Positions 17,678 through 25,512 are shown, counted from the stretch's first letter. The stretch is 64,000 bases of DNA from Bacteroidales bacterium (GCA_017620015.1 JAFZRE010000032.1:119009-183008), one strand, 5' to 3'. The notes: a model not told the origin generated them from the letters alone. Numbers and translations: made by a program.

Positions 17678-18496
17678 TTAGACTGCAACGTTGTTGTCGC
17701 GCAATGCTTCGTTGAGCGAGGTTTTCTTGTCGGTTGATTCCTTGCGTTTGCCTATTATGAGCGCACAAGGCAGGTAGTAGGTGCCAGCAGGGAATTGTTT
17801 TGCGGTACTACCTGGTATTACGACCGAGCGTTCGGGAACATAGCCTTTGTATTCGACTGGTTCGCTTCCTGTTACATCGATTATTTTTGTCGATGCGGTG
17901 ATTACCGTATTTGCACCAAGCACGGCTTCCTTGCAAATATGTGCGCCTTCGACCACAATGCAGCGCGAACCTATGAAGCAGTTGTCCTCGATGATAACTG
18001 GCGCTGCCTGAACGGGTTCAAGCACACCGCCTATGCCAACGCCACCAGATAGATGAACGTTCTTGCCGATTTGTGCGCACGAACCTACGGTTGCCCAAGT
18101 ATCTACCATTGTGCCTTCATCGACGTATGCGCCAATGTTCACATACGACGGCATCATTATCACGCCTTTGGCTAAGTATGCGCCGTAGCGTGCGGTTGCT
18201 GGCGGAACTACGCGGACGCCAAGTTTGTCGTAGTCGTGTTTTAGAGCAATCTTGTCATGGTATTCGAAGATGCCCGATTCGGTTTTCTGCTGTTTTTGCG
18301 TTGGGAAATATAAGATTACAGCCTTTTTCACCCATTCGTTCACTTTCCAACCGTCACGATTGGGTTCGGCTACGCGGATTTTTCCGGTGTCTAGAAGATT
18401 TATGGTTTCTTCTATAACCTTTATATTTTCGGGCATTTCGAGCAATTCGCGATGCTCCCAGATGCGTTCAATGGTTTCTTTCAATGTCGAATACAT
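17678..18496 (-). CDS. dapD: Tetrahydrodipicolinate N-succinyltransferase
   Basis: I chose the ATG at 18496 (MYSTLKETIERIWEHREL), the family start, over an upstream in-frame one. The 272-residue protein has an N-terminal helical domain and a left-handed beta-helix of hexapeptide repeats (from about residue 105) with GAYVDEGTMVDTW, GSCAQIGKNVHLSGGVGIGG and EDNCFIGSR. It transfers succinyl from succinyl-CoA in the succinylase branch of lysine/diaminopimelate synthesis. Length and motifs are complete. Confidence 0.95.
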   Translation of the reverse strand: MYSTLKETIERIWEHRELLEMPENIKVIEETINLLDTGKIRVAEPNRDGWKVNEWVKKAVILYFPTQKQQKTESGIFEYHDKIALKHDYDKLGVRVVPPATARYGAYLAKGVIMMPSYVNIGAYVDEGTMVDTWATVGSCAQIGKNVHLSGGVGIGGVLEPVQAAPVIIEDNCFIGSRCIVVEGAHICKEAVLGANTVITASTKIIDVTGSEPVEYKGYVPERSVVIPGSTAKQFPAGTYYLPCALIIGKRKESTDKKTSLNEALRDNNVAV

Positions 18497-18667
18497 ATAC
18501 TTATGTTTAAAAGCATACAAACATAGTAAAAAATATGTTTTTGAGAAATTCCTTTGTGTAAAAAGAAATTAACAGGCAGTTGAGAAATGTAAATGTATGC
18601 GAATTGCAGCCTAATGCAGTAATCTTTTAGCTTACAGCCATAGTCGGCAATACGATAGATGGCGGAG

Positions 18668-19534
18668 TTATTTTGTCAGGACAAGGCGTAGTCCTATACG
18701 GTTGATTGTTGTATTTGGAGTTGTCATAGTTCTGTAGGAGACTCGACATAACCTCGTTGTAGATGCACAATTACCGCCACGAATTATACGCTCTGAGCCA
18801 TAAATTGATCCTGTAGGGTTTACTTGACTAAAATTTTTGTATTTTCCGTACAAGTCACTGCACCATTCCGAAACATTGCCAGACATATCGTAGAGGCCTA
18901 GCTCGTTGGGATGTTTGGTGCCAACCTTATGTGTGCTTATTGCACCTTCCTTTCTATTCCAGTACCACGCTACCTCATCAATATTATTGCTCCCGCTATA
19001 TTTAGTCTTTTTGCTCTTTTTGCCGCCTCGTGCTGCATATTCCCATTCGGCCTCGGTTGGCATACGGAAGTTCCTGCCTGTCATTTTGTTAAGTTTCTGT
19101 ATAAACTTCTTGCAGTCGTCCCAGCTTACATTTTCCACAGGCAAACTGTCGTTGCCCGTAAATATACTTGGATTATTACCCATCACTTCCAGCCATAAAC
19201 CTTGGGTAACCTCATATTTGCCAATATAAAAGTCATCTAAAGTAACAATATGTGCAGGTTCTTCAAATTCCCAGCACTCGTCTTTCTGTTCGTCGGTGCA
19301 TCCCATAGTATATGTGCCACCTTTTACATACATCATTTCTATTGTATGGCTGCCAACAGCTATGTAAACGATACTGTCAGGGTTCTCTTGTTGTGTTTCT
19401 GATTCAATTTTGCAATCAGAATGATTTTCAGAATATCTTTTGAAAGGATTGTCGCTATTTCCAAACAAATTGTAGGGAACGACAGCAAAACTTATCGCCA
19501 ACGCATATAATATCGTTTTCAATGTTTTATTCAT
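18668..19534 (-). CDS. Exported FGE-sulfatase-domain protein
   Basis: Starting at the ATG at 19534, the 288-residue protein has a signal peptide (ALAISFAVVPYNLFG) and then a formylglycine-generating-enzyme fold: GGTYTMGC, YIGKYEVTQGLW, VENVSWDDC, RMPTEAEWEYAARGG, GLYDMSGNVSEW and RIIRGGNC. The Cys pair used by true FGE for catalysis is not in the usual spacing, so it is more likely a binding or structural member than a sulfatase activator. It has a good promoter and no operon partner. Confidence 0.85.
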   Translation of the reverse strand: MNKTLKTILYALAISFAVVPYNLFGNSDNPFKRYSENHSDCKIESETQQENPDSIVYIAVGSHTIEMMYVKGGTYTMGCTDEQKDECWEFEEPAHIVTLDDFYIGKYEVTQGLWLEVMGNNPSIFTGNDSLPVENVSWDDCKKFIQKLNKMTGRNFRMPTEAEWEYAARGGKKSKKTKYSGSNNIDEVAWYWNRKEGAISTHKVGTKHPNELGLYDMSGNVSEWCSDLYGKYKNFSQVNPTGSIYGSERIIRGGNCASTTRLCRVSYRTMTTPNTTINRIGLRLVLTK

Positions 19535-19559
19535 ATTTTCAATTATCAAAATTTACAAA

Positions 19560-19591
19560 GCAAAGATATTGATATTTTGCGTTTTTGCAAA
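19560..19591 (-). promoter_or_regulatory. Promoter of the FGE-like gene
   Basis: On the minus strand TTTG (19588-19591), a 19-nt spacer and TATCTTTGC (19560-19568) form a full Bacteroidota promoter, 25 nt before the ATG. The -33 element coincides with the T run of the terminator of the upstream candidate RNA. Confidence 0.75.
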
Positions 19592-19770
19592 AAAAGAATC
19601 GCCCTCCAAACCGCAGTACAATTCCGCGGATGTTGGAAGGCGACTCAAGTAAGCCACAAAATAGTGGCGTTAAAAGCAGCGGCCCTGGTACTGCACCCCA
19701 TGCAATCTGTACCGCTACTAGTTTGCTAACCCGATTACGGTGCTACTCTAACCATTATTGTGGACTATGC
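19588..19770 (-). ncRNA. Candidate structured RNA with its own terminator
   Basis: The minus strand folds into consecutive hairpins: GGTAC/GTACC (19709-19713 with 19687-19691) enclosing TGCA arms, GCCAC/GTGGC (19653-19657, 19664-19668), and a long terminator stem (TCGCC-TTCCAA with TTGG-AGGGCGA, 19599-19643) followed by seven T. No conserved reading frame crosses it. A promoter-like 50-bp repeat lies upstream at 19918-19966. I cannot match it to a named RNA family. Confidence 0.5.
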
Positions 19771-19869
19771 TCAAATTTCCACCTTTCGGTAAAAAATATT
19801 TTCCCAGTCGGGGTCTTTCTCGATTTCTTCTCTTCGATAGTCAACAACAAGGCTAATAGCCTCCTTCAT
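19771..19869 (-). CDS. Possible 32-residue leader peptide
   Basis: An ATG at 19869 opens a 32-codon frame (MKEAISLVVDYRRE..., ending RKVEI) with a plausible charged helical composition. It lies between the promoter-like repeat and the structured RNA on the same strand, with a GGAG in its first codons rather than before it. It could be a small protein or leader of the RNA. Evidence is only position and composition. Confidence 0.35.
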   Translation of the reverse strand: MKEAISLVVDYRREEIEKDPDWENIFYRKVEI

Positions 19870-19883
19870 GTTCGACAAAAGTT

Positions 19884-19917
19884 CCCATCTGACCACACTG
19901 CGAGCAACTCAATTTTT
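19884..19917. repeat. 34-bp repeat, copy 1
   Basis: CCCATCTGAC-ACACTGC-AGCAACTCAATTTTTT; the same sequence with few changes recurs at 21603-21637. Both copies lie next to a candidate structured RNA read on the minus strand. Confidence 0.7.
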
Positions 19918-19966
19918 TCGCCGCAAAATTATAACCCCAGTGCGCAACCTATTTGCGTAGTCGAAA
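19918..19966 (-). promoter_or_regulatory. 50-bp portable-promoter repeat, copy 1
   Basis: A nearly invariant block (minus strand: GACTACGCAAATAGGTTGCG then CACTGGGGTTATAATTTTGC then GGCGA). It contains the -7 box TAATTTTGC. Copies lie at 22836-22884 and 27551-27600, always directly upstream of a minus-strand unit. Here that unit is the 32-codon frame and candidate RNA. Confidence 0.7.
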
Positions 19967-20162
19967 ATATTTTTCATTTTTTTTGAAAAAGTTTTGCAAA
20001 CATATAATACAGAGGTGAATATAGAATCAGCAATGTAACAATTACACCTACTTTTGTAAAAATCGAAGGAAAAAATGTAAACAAAAAAATCACTGCAAAA
20101 TAAACATGCAACAGCACAACCTATATGCTCGGTATAAAATCTCATTGCGAAAAAAAACTATT

Positions 20163-20382
20163 CGACCTCTCCGAGGTCGCTGTTAATATCCGACAAACAC
20201 CCTATAAATATCCGACCTCGCTGAGGTCGTGGTGTTTGCGGACATTTGAGAACGGAGCTTGGGAGGACAATCATTTGTGATATATTTTTTGTGGTGGTGT
20301 CATTTGAAGACATGACCTCGGAGAAGTCAAATATCTATAGAATATAAAGGTATTAAGAAAAGAAACGACCTCAGCGAGGTCG
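20163..20382. repeat. REP palindrome cluster upstream of the RAYT gene
   Basis: Four palindromes of one kind: CGACCTC-TCC-GAGGTCG (20163-20179), CGACCTC-GCT-GAGGTCG (20213-20229), a degenerate copy (20313-20328) and CGACCTC-AGC-GAGGTCG (20366-20382). The loop varies while the stem is kept. Related copies with AACCTC/GAGGTT stems are at 13066-13080 and 25595-25609. Clusters of this kind beside a RAYT gene are its usual substrates. Confidence 0.85.
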
Positions 20383-20397
20383 CACATACAAATGAAT

Positions 20398-20468
20398 AAA
20401 ACAATGTGGCGGAATGGGATTTAGAAATGAAAAACATATAACATATCATCGCATTCAAATATTTTTCA
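20398..20468. repeat. 71-bp direct repeat, left copy (extra RAYT 3' end)
   Basis: This is an almost exact copy (two mismatches) of 21114-21184, which is the last 14 codons and 3' flank of the RAYT gene. The distance is 716 bp. It therefore looks like the tail of a deleted second RAYT copy or the boundary of a duplicated unit. Confidence 0.9.
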
Positions 20469-20476
20469 TAATTTTG
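20469..20476 (+). promoter_or_regulatory. -7 box of the RAYT gene
   Basis: TAATTTTG, 27 nt before the ATG at 20504. Confidence 0.45.
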
Positions 20477-20503
20477 GAAACATAAACAAAAGGACAGAAA
20501 ATT

Positions 20504-21157
20504 ATGCCTGACAATTTTTTCCAGAATCTGCATGATAGGATTTCATATCGCGCAAAATGGCACAATTACAATTGCGGAATGTATTTTGTGACCATCTGTA
20601 CCAAAAACAGAGAACATTATTTTGGTGAAATTAACAATGGGGTGATGAATCTATCGGAAATTGGCAAATGTTTGCATGAACAGATTGTCAAAACACCGGA
20701 AATGCGTGCTGATATGAATATGGAAATTCCATTGTTTGTCATAATGCCAGACCATGTACACCTGATTGTTACAATCGGTGAAAATCAATATAACACGCCA
20801 ACCTGTGTGGAAACAACACATTGTGGGGACACGATGCATTGTGGGGAAACAACACATTGTAGGGGCGCAATGCATTGCGCCCCTACAATTGGCACCACAA
20901 ATGGCGATACAAATCATTGTGTCCCCACAGATGGCGAACCGATGAACAAATTTTCACCGCAATCGAAAAATCTGGCATCTGTAATCCGTGGGATAAAAAT
21001 ATCGACGACCACATTTGCGCGAAAAAACCAAATTCCATTTGAATGGCAGCGTTCATTTCACGACCGCATTATCCGCGACACCGCCGAAATGAACCGTATT
21101 GCCGAATACATTGAAAACAATGTGGCGGAATGGGATTTAGAAATGAAAAACATATAA
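20504..21157 (+). CDS. REP-associated tyrosine transposase (RAYT)
   Basis: This 217-residue protein has the Y1 transposase fold of IS200-like RAYTs: YFVTICTKNREHYF, the metal-binding HUH-type pair in IMPDHVHLIV (His84, His86), FHDRIIR and a C-terminal EYIENNV with the likely nucleophilic tyrosine near residue 201. Residues 98-146 are an extra low-complexity stretch with repeated HCGET/HCRGAMHCAPT words, encoded by nested palindromes (see 20856-20889). The frame is intact. RAYTs nick REP hairpins and spread them at low rate; four such hairpins lie just upstream. Confidence 0.9.
   Translation: MPDNFFQNLHDRISYRAKWHNYNCGMYFVTICTKNREHYFGEINNGVMNLSEIGKCLHEQIVKTPEMRADMNMEIPLFVIMPDHVHLIVTIGENQYNTPTCVETTHCGDTMHCGETTHCRGAMHCAPTIGTTNGDTNHCVPTDGEPMNKFSPQSKNLASVIRGIKISTTTFARKNQIPFEWQRSFHDRIIRDTAEMNRIAEYIENNVAEWDLEMKNI
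20856..20889. repeat. 34-bp perfect palindrome inside the RAYT gene
   Basis: ATTGTAGGGGCGCAAT-GC-ATTGCGCCCCTACAAT is a perfect palindrome within the coding sequence. It is nested in a wider imperfect one (TGTGGGGACACGATG near 20822-20836, CATTGTGTCCCCACA near 20915-20932). It looks like a REP element that inserted in frame into the transposase gene. Confidence 0.9.
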
Positions 21158-21184
21158 CATATCATCACATTGAAATATTTTTCA
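21114..21184. repeat. 71-bp direct repeat, right copy
   Basis: The 3' end of the RAYT gene and its flank, matching 20398-20468. Confidence 0.9.
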
Positions 21185-21345
21185 CCTAACTTTTTCTATA
21201 TCAGAAAATAATATCATTTTTGCACAAATCTAAAGTTGAACTTTATTTTTGTTCATATTCCCATCAATCCTTCAATAAGCCTTGCATATTCCTCTCCCAA
21301 CGGCAAATCGTAATTTGCTTGCAGGCATCGGCAAAAATAAAAAAA

Positions 21346-21457
21346 ACTTGGCAGGCTTCGGGGATAGGACATTTGTTCAAAGGCGCCAATGTTGCCTATG
21401 GCTCTGCCAAGTAAATCTGCTTCCGGCGTCCATATCGACAGGCGAAGCAGATTTTTT
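21346..21457. terminator. Back-to-back hairpins, bidirectional terminator
   Basis: Two adjacent hairpins: ACTTGGCAG/CTGCCAAGT (21346-21354, 21404-21412), preceded by eight A, and AATCTGCTTC/GAAGCAGATT (21414-21423, 21444-21453), followed by seven T. The first terminates minus-strand transcripts, the second plus-strand ones such as RAYT. The region between the RAYT stop and 21346 (about 190 bp) holds nothing I recognise. Confidence 0.65.
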
Positions 21458-21602
21458 TGAGTTGCATGGATTATATCCGACGCAGCATAGTCATTAACCG
21501 TTTTTGACTGACGGAATCTCCACAAGGATACGCGTAGGAACGATTTTACAGCCGACCCTGTTTATCGGCTAACGTAAATCAAATGTCTTGCAACACGGTC
21601 AG

Positions 21603-21637
21603 CCCATCTGACAACACTGCTAGCAACTCAATTTTTT
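21603..21637. repeat. 34-bp repeat, copy 2
   Basis: CCCATCTGACAACACTGC-AGCAACTCAATTTTTT, matching 19884-19917. It lies directly 3' (minus strand) of the structured region at 21653-21850. Confidence 0.7.
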
Positions 21638-21652
21638 TTCAAAAAAGTTGTT

Positions 21653-21850
21653 CTGTGCTGTGAAGCACCACCGAGTCGAAGCCGAAAACAAGAGCAAGAA
21701 CCAGCACGTCAATCAAAAGCAAGAGCAAAGTCATTCAAATAATTAAATAATGACGCGCTGACATGTTTGTTAGGTCTTACTACCCAATTATGCTACAGAA
21801 TCAGTCCTTTGTAAGGACCATCATTCTTTAAACATGTACCCACAGCACAG
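21653..21850 (-). ncRNA. Candidate structured RNA downstream of the 297-residue protein gene
   Basis: A 10-bp perfect inverted repeat CTGTGCTGTG/CACAGCACAG (21653-21662, 21841-21850) closes a 198-nt domain. Inside are ACATGTTT/AAACATGT (21761-21768, 21830-21837), GTCCTT-TGT-AAGGAC (21804-21818) and GTCATT/AATGAC (21730-21754). It starts 46 nt after the minus-strand gene at 21897, so it is a structured 3' UTR or separate RNA. Strand is inferred from that gene. I do not recognise the family. Confidence 0.45.
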
Positions 21851-21896
21851 ATTAGGAAGGACTGCATGAGACAGGCTCAGCAGCCATTCGACAACC

Positions 21897-22790
21897 TTAT
21901 TTGTTTTTCCCGACGGCAGCAACCATTTCGTAAGTTTCCTTCAAACTGTCGGGAATAATGATTTTCAAGCCTCTAATGCGTTGCAACTCCTTGTCGCGAG
22001 CCTCGTCAACCTTGTCGGTAATGGATTTCATTGCAAGGTCATATTCCTCTGCAGACTTATGGTTGCTCATCATCACCTTTGAATTATGCTCATCCAAAGC
22101 AATTTCAATCTTGTGCTTGATGCCGTTCAGTTCGGCTTGTAAACTGCGATGCAACTCCTGCATTTCCATAAACTTATGGTCAACAGTCTCCATATCAAGC
22201 GAAGCTGTGTATTCTGTGATTGTCATATCACGACCTTCGCCACTTGTCGAAAGACCTGTGCGAAGTGACTTTTTTGCCAGCTTTATGCTGTTGCTGAAAT
22301 CGCCCGATGGATGAATCAGCTTGCCAAGGTTTGCACATTGCGCCTCAAGGTAATAGTAACGGCAACGCTCAGCAACCGACATTTCTGCAATTACTTCATC
22401 TTCAGTGATGCGATTCATAAGTTTGCCCATAGTTGGAAGCTCCATTCCCAACTCGGTAGCGTAAGTTTCGACATCTGTATTTTTTACCGCATCAACCATA
22501 GTCTGTCTTGCCTTGATTGCCTCGCGCAACCAAGCAATAAGTGCCTTCAGCTTGCCAACATTTGCAACCTCTTCGATGGACTTGTTGAATTCCTCCATGG
22601 TCATTCCCTTGTGCGAAACGACTTTTCTGTCTATACCTATAACACTAACCTCGCTTGTCACAAAATCGAAGAAAACATTGTTGCTGTTTTCGTACATCTC
22701 CTTTGCTTTGTTTGCGATAAAATTGGCGCTGGTATTTGTAAGGCCTTCAGCACCGAAAAAGGCATCGAGTTGTGATGAATAAACTGCCAT
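21897..22790 (-). CDS. Helical cytoplasmic protein of unknown function
   Basis: The ATG at 22790 (MAVYSSQLDAFF) gives 297 residues. An open frame extends further upstream only because it reads through the promoter-like repeat. The protein has no signal peptide or membrane segment, is almost wholly helical with heptad-like stretches in the C-terminal 100 residues, and ends AAVGKNK. I do not recognise a domain. Its promoter is the portable repeat at 22836-22884, and a strongly structured region follows its stop, so gene and RNA may work together. Confidence 0.75.
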   Translation of the reverse strand: MAVYSSQLDAFFGAEGLTNTSANFIANKAKEMYENSNNVFFDFVTSEVSVIGIDRKVVSHKGMTMEEFNKSIEEVANVGKLKALIAWLREAIKARQTMVDAVKNTDVETYATELGMELPTMGKLMNRITEDEVIAEMSVAERCRYYYLEAQCANLGKLIHPSGDFSNSIKLAKKSLRTGLSTSGEGRDMTITEYTASLDMETVDHKFMEMQELHRSLQAELNGIKHKIEIALDEHNSKVMMSNHKSAEEYDLAMKSITDKVDEARDKELQRIRGLKIIIPDSLKETYEMVAAVGKNK

Positions 22791-22835
22791 AATTTTCCGT
22801 TTTTTCTGGTTTACTAAATTGGTGTCCTTTAAATT

Positions 22836-22884
22836 TCGCCGCAAAATTATAACCCCAGTGCGCAACCTATTTGCGTAGTCAGAA
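22836..22884 (-). promoter_or_regulatory. 50-bp portable-promoter repeat, copy 2
   Basis: Identical over nearly all its length to 19918-19966, with -7 box TAATTTTGC on the minus strand 56 nt before the ATG at 22790. Confidence 0.75.
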
Positions 22885-22940
22885 AAAATTTTAATTTTTT
22901 TTGAAAAAATTGAAAAAATAATTGGCAGCAAAAAATAATG

Positions 22941-22949
22941 TATCTTTGC
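22941..22949 (+). promoter_or_regulatory. -7 box abutting a start codon
   Basis: TATCTTTGC ends six bases before the ATG at 22956, so transcription should begin at or next to the start codon. Confidence 0.6.
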
Positions 22950-22955
22950 AACACT

Positions 22956-23201
22956 ATGGAAACAGTTTTCGACCATAATATTACAAAAGAAGAAATGGTA
23001 GCCGTAATGGGACTGCCGACATGGACAAGGGAGGAACTTTTGTCAATGGGCGGCACACAAGAAGAACACTATGGCATAATTTATAGGTTATACACATACC
23101 GTGGAGACCATGTTACCGCCCAAAAATATGCTGACATGATTCCGAATGATATTCATAAAGTTTTTGGAACTTGTTATCACGACTTCGCAACTTTCCGATA
23201 G
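22956..23201 (+). CDS. Small conserved hypothetical protein
   Basis: The 81-residue product begins METVFDHNITKEE and has helical segments with a tetratricopeptide-like YRLYTYRGDHVTAQKYADMI. Short Bacteroidota proteins with this VFDHN start are known to me only as hypothetical. The start at 22956 fits the adjacent -7 box and would give a leaderless mRNA. It is divergent from the 297-residue protein gene and convergent with the radical SAM gene. Confidence 0.65.
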   Translation: METVFDHNITKEEMVAVMGLPTWTREELLSMGGTQEEHYGIIYRLYTYRGDHVTAQKYADMIPNDIHKVFGTCYHDFATFR

Positions 23202-23229
23202 CACCCACCAACAAGTCACCAGAATGTAT

Positions 23230-23973
23230 TTAACTGTTGCAAGGAATAAAGTCAACTTTACCCAATGCCTTCATAAGACCATTGAAATCAAGAGATTCCA
23301 ATTTTTGTTTACCATCGGCATAACTGCAAAAGTTAACTTTCTTGTCCCACGACACTGAAACAAATTTTTGTGGCTTTGCACATTTCAGTAAACACGATGG
23401 AGCTTGAAACGCTTCGCTGCCCGATACTACAGCCAAATCTTGTGGAGACGGCGTATCGCTAAACCGCTGCGGAACCAAAATAATCTGGTCCTTGTTCAAA
23501 ATGCCCCTCAATCTCCTATATACCGACGCACAATGCTCAACTTTATTCTTGTTTACAAGCAAATTCACCCCAGGCTTTATCTCTGTTTCAGAAAGTTTCC
23601 TCAACATACGCAGCACACGTTCCACTTCGCTTTCATTATCAGGCTGATGGATAGTAACATGAACCTTGTCAGGCTGATGTTCGAGGAGCAAATTCCAAAA
23701 CTCATCGTTTTCAAGCGGCAAACCATTTGTCGTTACCGAAAGGTAAACTATCGGCTGCAACTCATCAATAATTTCAAAAATGCCATCATATTCAAAAGGT
23801 TCGCCGCCACCTAGAGAAATAGCCTTAACGCCATTAGCAACGCAATCCTTTGCAAACGAAACCACTTCAGCCGGAGTCCACATTACATTTCCTTCGCGCG
23901 TACTATGATTGTAGCAGAATTCGCATTGCTTGCTGCAATAATTGCTTAAATCTATTGACAAAAGTTCAACCAT
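23230..23973 (-). CDS. Radical SAM protein
   Basis: From the ATG at 23973 the product is 247 residues, with the radical SAM triad Cys13-x3-Cys17-x2-Cys20 (NYCSKQCEFC), GGGEPF (SAM-binding) and VTTNGLP. The C-terminal part has more cysteines (CLLKCAKP, NFCSY, PCNS) that could hold an auxiliary cluster. The start is four bases after the stop of the 476-residue protein gene, implying translational coupling and a shared job. A modifying enzyme acting on the coupled protein or its ligand is possible; the substrate is unknown. Confidence 0.85.
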   Translation of the reverse strand: MVELLSIDLSNYCSKQCEFCYNHSTREGNVMWTPAEVVSFAKDCVANGVKAISLGGGEPFEYDGIFEIIDELQPIVYLSVTTNGLPLENDEFWNLLLEHQPDKVHVTIHQPDNESEVERVLRMLRKLSETEIKPGVNLLVNKNKVEHCASVYRRLRGILNKDQIILVPQRFSDTPSPQDLAVVSGSEAFQAPSCLLKCAKPQKFVSVSWDKKVNFCSYADGKQKLESLDFNGLMKALGKVDFIPCNS

Positions 23974-23977
23974 CTGC

Positions 23978-25408
23978 TTATCCCTTTGGTGCTGGAACAA
24001 CATATTTTTCCTGTAGCCTTATAGCTTTGCCCTCTTCCACGAACTTATCCATCACTTCTTCGGGATACACAAGTTCGAATTTTTCACCGCGGTATGGCAT
24101 TGATGCATATTTCTCAATCTCTGCCCGATATTCATCAACCTCCGAATCTAAATAAACAGGATACGAAACGCCACCTATTTCAATCCGATGATTGTCTATC
24201 GGGTGTACCTTCTCGAATATCTCACGCACATTCTCATCAAGAATAAACACACGCGGCTTAATTCTGCCAACCTGCATATCAAAGTACGAATGTGTCTTTG
24301 TCCACATTTTCTCTATGAGTTCTGGATTTTTCCTCCATTCTCCATAGTTACGCGAACTGCCTTTCCTATATGGATAATACCTGAACAGCGGAAGCTTTAC
24401 GCCAATATCCCTCAACTGATTATATTTGTATGATTCACCAGCATCCGGATGATTCACAAAAATCACTGTCGGAGCAATCGAACCGACACGTTTGAACACC
24501 CATTCACAAAATACATTATTACAAGCATCTTGGTCACAGTCGTCGCCGTATGGGCAATATGGACGAAAATTGTCGGCCAGTATCTCCACTAGGCAATAAA
24601 CCCTCTTTTGTTCTCCCGAAGGCAACAATTCATACTTACATCCATTATAAAGAACATCTTCATCATACGAATCGCAGGGTACGTGCTCGGCAATCTGAAG
24701 AGTTTCCATGTCGGCAAATTTTCCTTTAACCTTGTGCATCCTATGCCTGAACGAATCGGGAACCTGACTGATTTTTACAGGATGTTGGGGAACAATCATA
24801 CGCTTGGCAGGGAATGCTCGCCAATATGCCTGATGATATATATAATATGGTGCAGTAGTATAGTTTTGCTCGTGGACGACATCTGCTATTTTTTCATCGA
24901 ATTCGGAATCGAACCCAAAATCCTTAATTTTATATGCTTCGAGAATAACATGCTCGTCCAATAGTTTTTGTAAAGACGAATGTTTCTTCAAAATCACTTC
25001 ATTTGTGTTCCGGTAGCAATCCCGTGCCGAAAAATAATATAGGCCGACCTCCTTTTTCAAGCATATTGCAGTAGAAATGTCTTTATTCCGGCAAAGTTCA
25101 AGGAACCTATTCTCCTTGCCTGTATCTATCCGCACAACACTCGCCCACCACAAATCCTTCCAAATAGGAACTTGCGGTTCGTCCTCGACAGAAGCCATAA
25201 TTTGTTCCTCTGTCAAATCAAACAGCACGTCGGGTTTGTAATCGCCCTGATAGCCGAAGAGCAGCAAATCCGGAGCAATTTCCTCTGTACACAAAGGCAC
25301 AGGACCGTTGTCCTCATAGTCCATTATGCCTACGTTTTCGTCATCGTCAACCATATACCACGAAGTAGCCATCGAATGTGTTGCAGGATATTCCTTGTCT
25401 GTTTTCAT
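23978..25408 (-). CDS. Unknown 476-residue protein with MKTDKEYPATHSM start
   Basis: It begins MKTDKEYPATHSMATSWY and DNGPVPL, the same N-terminal module as the 26108-27031 product. There is no signal peptide. Near residue 292 is a cysteine cluster (CPYGDDCDQDACNNVFC) that could bind metal. The C-terminal part is mixed alpha/beta with no motif I know. It is coupled to the radical SAM gene. The N-terminal module is widespread in Bacteroidota hypothetical proteins; the function is unknown. Confidence 0.75.
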   Translation of the reverse strand: MKTDKEYPATHSMATSWYMVDDDENVGIMDYEDNGPVPLCTEEIAPDLLLFGYQGDYKPDVLFDLTEEQIMASVEDEPQVPIWKDLWWASVVRIDTGKENRFLELCRNKDISTAICLKKEVGLYYFSARDCYRNTNEVILKKHSSLQKLLDEHVILEAYKIKDFGFDSEFDEKIADVVHEQNYTTAPYYIYHQAYWRAFPAKRMIVPQHPVKISQVPDSFRHRMHKVKGKFADMETLQIAEHVPCDSYDEDVLYNGCKYELLPSGEQKRVYCLVEILADNFRPYCPYGDDCDQDACNNVFCEWVFKRVGSIAPTVIFVNHPDAGESYKYNQLRDIGVKLPLFRYYPYRKGSSRNYGEWRKNPELIEKMWTKTHSYFDMQVGRIKPRVFILDENVREIFEKVHPIDNHRIEIGGVSYPVYLDSEVDEYRAEIEKYASMPYRGEKFELVYPEEVMDKFVEEGKAIRLQEKYVVPAPKG

Positions 25409-25458
25409 TTATATAAATTTTTCACGGACAAAATTAAGCAACATTTTACGATTGGCAA
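25409..25458 (-). promoter_or_regulatory. Conserved upstream region shared by two paralogous genes, copy 1
   Basis: About 50 bp directly before the 25408 start nearly match 27032-27082 before the 27031 start, including a minus-strand TAATTTTGTC. Shared promoter or leader points to co-regulation or recent duplication. Confidence 0.65.
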
Positions 25459-25512
25459 CAATAAGCGTTTCATTTTTCGGACACAAGGAATTATTAATGT
25501 CCGCTAATTTGC

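Noticed and set aside
18668..18800. C-terminal part of the FGE-like gene as a retroelement variable region
   Set aside because: The layout RGGN...CRVS...RIGLRLVL fits such targets, but codon third bases are mixed, not NNC as adenine mutagenesis of AAC codons would leave.
21253..21525. 90-residue minus-strand frame across the twin hairpins
   Set aside because: Both hairpins with their A and T runs lie inside it; they explain the sequence better as terminators. No promoter or family match.
23230..23973. Radical SAM protein as a prokaryotic viperin
   Set aside because: The segment after the Cys triad does not match viperin motifs and it lacks a nucleotide kinase partner.
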